This document shows, in pieces, positions 59,182 to 64,000 of a stretch of 64,000 bases of DNA. The DNA is from Plasmopara viticola. Taxonomy: Eukaryota; Oomycota; Peronosporomycetes; Peronosporales; Peronosporaceae. The notes beneath the pieces are model-generated. The model was not told the origin of the DNA and did not search any database. It was given only the letters and a program-made list of their open reading frames with translations. The stretch spans positions 372,001 through 436,000 of the forward strand of contig MBPM02000045.1 of assembly GCA_001695595.3 (NCBI GenBank), in the 5' to 3' direction. Made by a program: the position numbers and the translations under genes. Within the stretch, counting starts at the first letter, position 1. Every line of letters starts with the position of its first letter.

Positions 59182-60801
59182 TTACGAATTAGGGCTAATC
59201 CCACTTTGCTCCAGCAATTTGGCAATGCTCCGCGCGCTTGAGTGCTCTTTTCTTTGTAGTTCTCTATGCACCATGTCAAGAAGTAATTCGGCATTAGGGA
59301 AGTACTTCTTCACGACCCGCGAAATGATAACATCTGGCTCCAATTCATGATGTTCAAGGACATACCAATACCAGACGTTTAAAGCCGGGTGCGCAAAAAG
59401 CTTGTCGCCAGCTTTATCCAGTCGAAGACGTCGAAAAACAGCATTTTCATCAAGAGACTTCGTTTGCCAATAGTCGAATAGTGCCCTTCGCACACTGAAG
59501 AGACGATCTTTCATCTGTGGGTTTCTTGTCTTGATGACTAGCATGCTTGCTAATTGCTCGTCAGACAAATTCTCACGCATTGCCATAAGTGATTCAGCAT
59601 CTGTAGCGTGACGTCGCGATTCAAACGCAAGCCACGTCAATAAAATTGGGCTCTCCACAATGTCCTCAGCTTTCATTTCTGCTCGTTCGAACCCAAGAAT
59701 GTAAAGCACATTGCTTGCCGTCTTTCCTTCTCCCCTCCAGCACATAAACAGCTTTTCTAACTCCTCTGTAGCAAATTCACGCGTGCTCTCGTCTTCTTGC
59801 GCTGCCGTAATGACGTTAGCAAGGGCTTTCTCATTATCTCTGCGCTGGTCCCACAACTCCTTCACCACGTCTTTCACCAAAAGCTTGTATCGTTTTGGCG
59901 GTAACGACTCTTTAGCGTAAGAAAGCCAGATGCTGACAGCTGAAGATTCCGCGCCGGCATTTTCGCTGAGAACAGTCAACACGTATCCAAATGGGCGATG
60001 TCGTTCCTTCGAGGCTACGTCCCGAAACAGCGCGTTCGTCACCCCTCCAGCAACCTTGTCTTCGCGGAGATCAACATTCAAAGCTCCAAGCATTTCAGCC
60101 AAGCGAGCAACGCCAAAATTCTCCTTCAGCATTCTAAACAACTCACTGTATACTACCTGCTCGCCGATTGACTTGTTCTGTGGAAGCTGACGAACAAACG
60201 AGACAAATGTCTCCAAGAGCGGGTTCTTGAATACGTTGCCCTCGCCGGTATTCCGTTTCAAGGCACGAAAGACATCAAGCTCTTTCTGATTCGCTATCCA
60301 ATCCTTCATCTGAAGGTCGTAATACTCTTTGGCTACGGCTTCCGTCTTTAGGGACGCTCGACCATCAAATATCAATAAAGCCAGCTCATAGTCGTCAAAG
60401 TGCTTGTTCAGCTCGCGGAACATGGCCTCATAAGCCTCTGCAGAGTCTTCGTAGGCGCCAAGGACACGTCCAGCCCACGTTTGATACCGCTTACTTGCGA
60501 ATAAATTCCCCTCCGCAGATTTTACGCTTAACTCCTCGAAAAATTCGTTGATCACTTTTTGTTTGTCAGAAGCGAGCCTCAAATGCAGAGTTGGCGACAA
60601 TTTCTCCAACTGCAATACAACCTTTTCGATGAACATATCCAAGAACCTTTCTTCAAAGCGGTCAAAGTGAGAATCCTCTGCTGACAAGCTCCTCATGTGA
60701 CTCTGAGCCTGGCCATCCACCGCAATCATGGTCTTGGTACTTGCCACGAGTGTGAAAGCCGACAGCAACATGAAATGGCGCAATGTTCTAGGCTTGAGCA
60801 T
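59182..60801 (-). CDS. Secreted RxLR-like WY/LWY-repeat effector candidate, copy D (intact)
   Basis: Intact 539-aa paralogue of copy A with the same layout: signal peptide (MLKPRTLRHFMLLSAFTLVA), RSLS at 37-40, FEER at 49-52, about five WY/LWY modules, single exon. It differs from copy A mainly at residues 264-350 (KERHRPFGYVLTVLSEN, VKDVVKELWDQRRDNEK, ATEELEKLFMCWRGEGK) and after 395, and shares these variants with the broken copy B. The joint pattern VF-x2-L-x-LD-x2-GDKLF-x-HPALNVW is kept before the last module. The frame runs 33 codons further upstream (to 60900), but Met at 60801 is chosen from the signal peptide and the Inr-FPR element. With A it is one of two copies likely to be expressed. 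Confidence 0.85.
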   Translation of the reverse strand: MLKPRTLRHFMLLSAFTLVASTKTMIAVDGQAQSHMRSLSAEDSHFDRFEERFLDMFIEKVVLQLEKLSPTLHLRLASDKQKVINEFFEELSVKSAEGNLFASKRYQTWAGRVLGAYEDSAEAYEAMFRELNKHFDDYELALLIFDGRASLKTEAVAKEYYDLQMKDWIANQKELDVFRALKRNTGEGNVFKNPLLETFVSFVRQLPQNKSIGEQVVYSELFRMLKENFGVARLAEMLGALNVDLREDKVAGGVTNALFRDVASKERHRPFGYVLTVLSENAGAESSAVSIWLSYAKESLPPKRYKLLVKDVVKELWDQRRDNEKALANVITAAQEDESTREFATEELEKLFMCWRGEGKTASNVLYILGFERAEMKAEDIVESPILLTWLAFESRRHATDAESLMAMRENLSDEQLASMLVIKTRNPQMKDRLFSVRRALFDYWQTKSLDENAVFRRLRLDKAGDKLFAHPALNVWYWYVLEHHELEPDVIISRVVKKYFPNAELLLDMVHRELQRKEHSSARSIAKLLEQSGISPNS

Positions 60802-60815
60802 CGCGTAACAAAGAA

Positions 60816-60829
60816 TTATTGGACAATGA
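60816..60829 (-). promoter_or_regulatory. Oomycete Inr-FPR transcription-start element, effector D
   Basis: TCATT-GTC-CAATAA on the minus strand, 15 bp upstream of the ATG at 60801, identical to the other three. Confidence 0.7.
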
Positions 60830-61269
60830 CAAGTTGCGGAGGGCCTTCGAATCACTATCGAGCTATACGGAGCAAAAGACAAGTCAAGATCATAAGCCAT
60901 TAGAGCCCGAGATTAATTGTCTGATATATTTGTGTACAGTATGACTTGTTTAAGTAGCACAATCCTCTGAGGAATGAGAATTCCGTGCAAGCATTGCTTA
61001 AGCACTTGAAACTAGTAAAAGACACAGGAAGTAACATGATGATGCCCTAATGAATAAGTTTCTGCTTTGAAAGAAGGGCGAGTATGTGTGATGACGAGCA
61101 CTTTTGGAATTACAATAAAGATTGAGGGCGTACTCTCTGATGTACTGTGTTGTATGCAACAATAAGCTGCTGCGCGATCAGATGGTATAAATCCAGAGCA
61201 TCTTGAACAATCTACTTGTGTATCCTTCTGCAATTTTAATCCACAAATCTGTGATGCATCCAGTCTTGG

Positions 61270-61482
61270 ATGCGTACCGTAAGCATACACTTTCCTTACA
61301 TTATGGAGTGTCTTGCAGGCATCATCGGATCACACAGTCTTTATCACAACAAAGCAGTGCCAATGTTTACTACATTTGTAACCCCATCTAACAGTCCTCG
61401 GGAGTGGAAGGGCAAAGTCGTCAGACTTCTCTTTTGCTCTTTTATGTTGCTGACAAATCCTAATATTGCAATGAAAGATTAA
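61270..61482 (+). other. Conserved 70-codon open frame divergent from effector D
   Basis: Fourth version of the frame at 15693-15905 (SHSLYHNKAVPMFTTF). Same length. Function unknown. Confidence 0.2.
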
Positions 61483-61556
61483 AATCAGAGAGCTTGTCAA
61501 TAGAGAAATTACATATTGAGTAATCAATGCAGAAAAATCGGCACCAGTTGGTGCAG

Positions 61557-62149
61557 CTCACAACGAACTCTAGGAGACGCTGCTTTATTGCCAGTCTTAA
61601 GAAGGGCCTTCGTCGCTACTGTTGTTATTTTGACTGTGCTGACTATCGGAAGATTTTGTAAAATACATGTCCATCTTAAAACTTCCACGCATCACGGCTT
61701 TTACTTTACATATTTTCGCACGGTAACAGCAACGTTCCTTGCATGAGCCAAAGTGTTGTGGTCTAAACCAGTTACGAACGGATCACATTGGTCGCGCAGG
61801 TCAAATATAGTTATAATGCATGCATTAAAATGAATGCATTGCCGAATTTTATCTGGCCGTTGTCAATTAATGATTACAACACATGGGCTTTCTAAGAAAA
61901 GCTGTTTCGCTGTTTCCCGGCAACACATCGCGTGGCCGCCTTGTCGCGGCATTCTCGATTAAGGACCGCGAGTAGCAAGGGACATTTTTTGGTTAAATAG
62001 ATCAATTTTGTGAAACATAAAGCCACGATAATTAACCTAGTCGCTTATCTAGGAATACAATCAGGACCACAAAACGAAAAATATACAATTTTAAACCGAA
62101 GCATATTGCGACCGGACAGTTGTTTAGCTAATATATTCCTGCACGTCTC
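61557..62149. other. Unassigned leader of unit E
   Basis: No gene. Diverged version of 16177-16870, shortened by small deletions. Confidence 0.45.
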
Positions 62150-63570
62150 TGTATTGTATGACCCCGTGTCACCGGATTGCACTTCGAAGTCAATCCAACG
62201 AATACGCGAAAGGAATATTTACCTGCAATGGATCCGGGATCAATCAACACCTACCAGCAATCGTCGATGCGTTGTTCGCGCTGCTTGGGAGACTTGCTAG
62301 TTTTTATGAGCCTATAGATGCGAATGAATTTGCACTCGTATTAGCTGAAGCGCGTGTATGGTCTTCATGCTCTACGATCACAATTTATGTTCTAGCACCA
62401 GTAGCTACGGCGTTAGCCTTTGGTGAATTTTAGATGGAACCTAAGTTTTACTCCGCAAAGAAAAAAAGCCAGTCTTTTCTTTTGTATAAAGGGACAAGAA
62501 ACGGCTCTTAGGCCCAACCTTAATCACAGATTATCACGTGTGCGTGACTTACGCACTATTTCACCTAATAGGTCCAACAAAAATCGAGCCACTATCCCTT
62601 ACAAAGATGTTACTGAGGGCTTTGTGACCCCGGAGCTTACAGAGGATAAAAAAAGAAGCGTTCCATTCGAATAGCTTGAACATCTACTAGCATTTCCATA
62701 TCCGTAAGCAAAGTAGGCGCAAGCTTCATGTATATATTCATGAGCCAAAAGAGATGACGGTGTTCGAGCGCCAGAATGTGTGCTCATGGAAGGCATAAAG
62801 GTAGGCTATCCTCGCACTAAGGTGTTAAGAGCGGAGAAAAGAAGAATAAAGATTGTTTTCTAAGCAAAAGAAAGTCACAATCAGGCTTGCTCATCCAGAA
62901 AAAGTGGATATGCAGCTTTGCATCCAATTTAATGATCGGTCCTGACTAAAAGGCTTGGGTGTTTCGCGTACAGCGACCGTCGCTACTTTGGCTACGGTAC
63001 ACAAGGGCATAAAATTCGGGCATGTCCTAGTGGAAGCCGAAACCGTAGACGTTTGGCTCATTCGATGGCTTTTAAGGGTCAGAAGCTGAGCCCTCAGAAC
63101 CAATAAATTACAGGAAGGGGTCCCGCCTGCTAGAGAAGGATCAAGTTCCCATGATGTGCATAAAGTTGGCATACACCACGGCAAATTAGTTTAAGTCGTT
63201 GGACAGCTCCTGGAAACGATACAAGCAGCAGCTAGAGTACTTCAGCTAATGGTCGTAGAGGAAGCCACAGAGGCAGATTCATTCCGGTTCGTCTGGGTGA
63301 TGGGATACCTCTAAATATTTCTATTGCTACAAGAGACCTGGATTTAAAAATCAGATATTCAGTAGTGCAAAGATTTTTCTCGAATTCGACACGGACAAGT
63401 ACGACTTAGTCCTGTGCCACAGATAACCAAGCCCGTGCCCTTAATCGATATTGGGGCAAGAAAATGGGATTCAGCTGCCCAATTCCTCGTGACAAGGCTT
63501 AAGTGTATTTGTTACCGAGTACAATGCATTTAAGAAGAAACCTAGGCGATTACACACCCAAAGTCGATCT
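62150..63570 (+). mobile_element. Decayed Ty3/Gypsy gag-protease, single copy, unit E
   Basis: The N-terminal gag-like part is at 62150-62440. The protease is recognisable at about 63245-63500: VEEATEADSFRFVWVMG stands for the VAExxxxxVRLANG region, and TDKYDLVLC with a degraded IDWGxK (tcgatattggggcaagaaaatggg) for the protease end. The linker follows directly (63571-64000; gcacaacgcagagcagcacat-like), so no second gag-protease copy exists here. Confidence 0.6.
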
Positions 63571-64000
63571 GAGAAATATCAGAGGTGCTGATGCTTTAAA
63601 AAGAAGACGTGACGACGTCTTTAAAGTTTTTTTTGGCGGGTAACAAGTTTTGCTAATAGCACTGGCTACCAAAGGTGCTTACAATATCGCTCTAAATGCA
63701 GGTAGCATACCTACATAATATAGCACCGCCAACTGTGGTCAACAGAGTTCTTTAGGCCAAAACCATAGGTCCGCAACGCAGAGCAGCACATATCTATAGG
63801 CGAGTAAAGAAGTAATATGAGAATCAAGTACATATTTCTACTAGAACGAAATCGAGATGCGATAATAAATCGATTTCTGGCTATCATGGACGATCTCGTA
63901 ATTGATAAAGAGACCTTCAGCACAGGGACAAATGACAGTTTAGCTGGTAGTTGTGTCGCAGCAGGGGTGCTACAATGTAAGGTAGTGTCTAAGGGTTTCA
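63571..64000 (+). mobile_element. Gypsy PR-RT linker, unit E, cut by window end
   Basis: Aligns with 6050-6470 (actggctaccaaaggtgcttacaatatcgc, then a diverged gcaacgcagagcagcacat). Stops in all frames. RT would lie beyond the window. Confidence 0.55.

Larger units (their letters stand above)
45698..61311. repeat. Tandem unit D (about 15.6 kb)
   Basis: Fourth unit. Closest to unit C over most of the retroelement part, including the shared SINE, but closest to B within the effector gene. Private features are a hairpin-forming inverted duplication (51529-51588), a 119-bp insert (51857-51975) and a retroposon insertion (57982-58310). Confidence 0.95.
61312..64000. repeat. Tandem unit E (partial)
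   Basis: The first 245 bp are nearly identical to B-D. At about 61556 (gttggtgca|gctcacaac) 198 bp are missing relative to B, and beyond this point identity drops visibly. The unit runs off the window in the PR-RT linker. Unlike A-D it has a single gag-protease copy. Confidence 0.85.

Noticed and set aside
1..64000. Assembly artefact duplicating one 15 kb segment
   Set aside because: Units differ by many substitutions, private insertions with target-site duplications, deletions and minisatellite length, which collapse or duplication errors would not produce.

Overview
This looks like repeat-rich nuclear DNA of an oomycete plant pathogen (Peronosporales; a downy mildew or Phytophthora relative). 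Three lines of evidence point there. The only long open frames encode secreted proteins with a signal peptide, a degenerate RxLR motif, an EER motif and tandem WY/LWY modules. Each of these genes has an oomycete-type Inr-FPR start-site element (TCATT-GTC-CAATAA) just upstream. The surrounding sequence is decayed Ty3/Gypsy retrotransposon with motifs typical of oomycete Gypsy polyproteins, such as ADTLSRRPDYE. The species cannot be read from the sequence alone.

The window is a tandem array of a unit of about 15 kb. A shared landmark (cttgcaggc) starts at 32, 15735, 30580, 45698 and 61312, giving periods of 15703, 14845, 15118 and 15614 bp. I call the units A (1-15734), B (15735-30579), C (30580-45697), D (45698-61311) and E (61312-64000, partial). 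Each complete unit reads, left to right: a short unassigned leader; a plus-strand gag-protease remnant (copy I); a second gag-protease remnant (copy II); PR-RT linker and the N-terminus of RT; a block I cannot assign; RNase H; integrase; a 3 kb non-coding block of unknown origin; and a minus-strand effector gene of 1620 bp. Unit E has only one gag-protease copy.

The effector genes lie at 13612-15231 (A, intact, 539 aa), 28434-30049 (B, broken by a 4-bp deletion), 43570-45189 (C, broken by a nonsense codon) and 59182-60801 (D, intact, 539 aa). In the effector, A groups with C and B with D. Much of the flanking sequence groups C with D. The paralogues are therefore mosaics, probably through gene conversion or unequal crossing-over.

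Insertions and deletions date the units. A tRNA-derived SINE with a 14-bp target-site duplication sits at the same site in C and D only. A second non-autonomous retroposon of about 328 bp with a (TACAA)n tail inserted independently three times (twice in B, once in D), each time with its own target-site duplication. A 20-bp minisatellite varies 1/2/3/2 copies over A/B/C/D. Unit A has a 1-kb insertion with inverted-repeat arms and a tRNA-Asn-like insert. Unit B has a 706-bp deletion at a microhomology, and unit D has a template-switch-like hairpin and an unexplained 119-bp insert. Apart from the effectors I see no gene likely to be functional; small frames elsewhere are remnants or chance.
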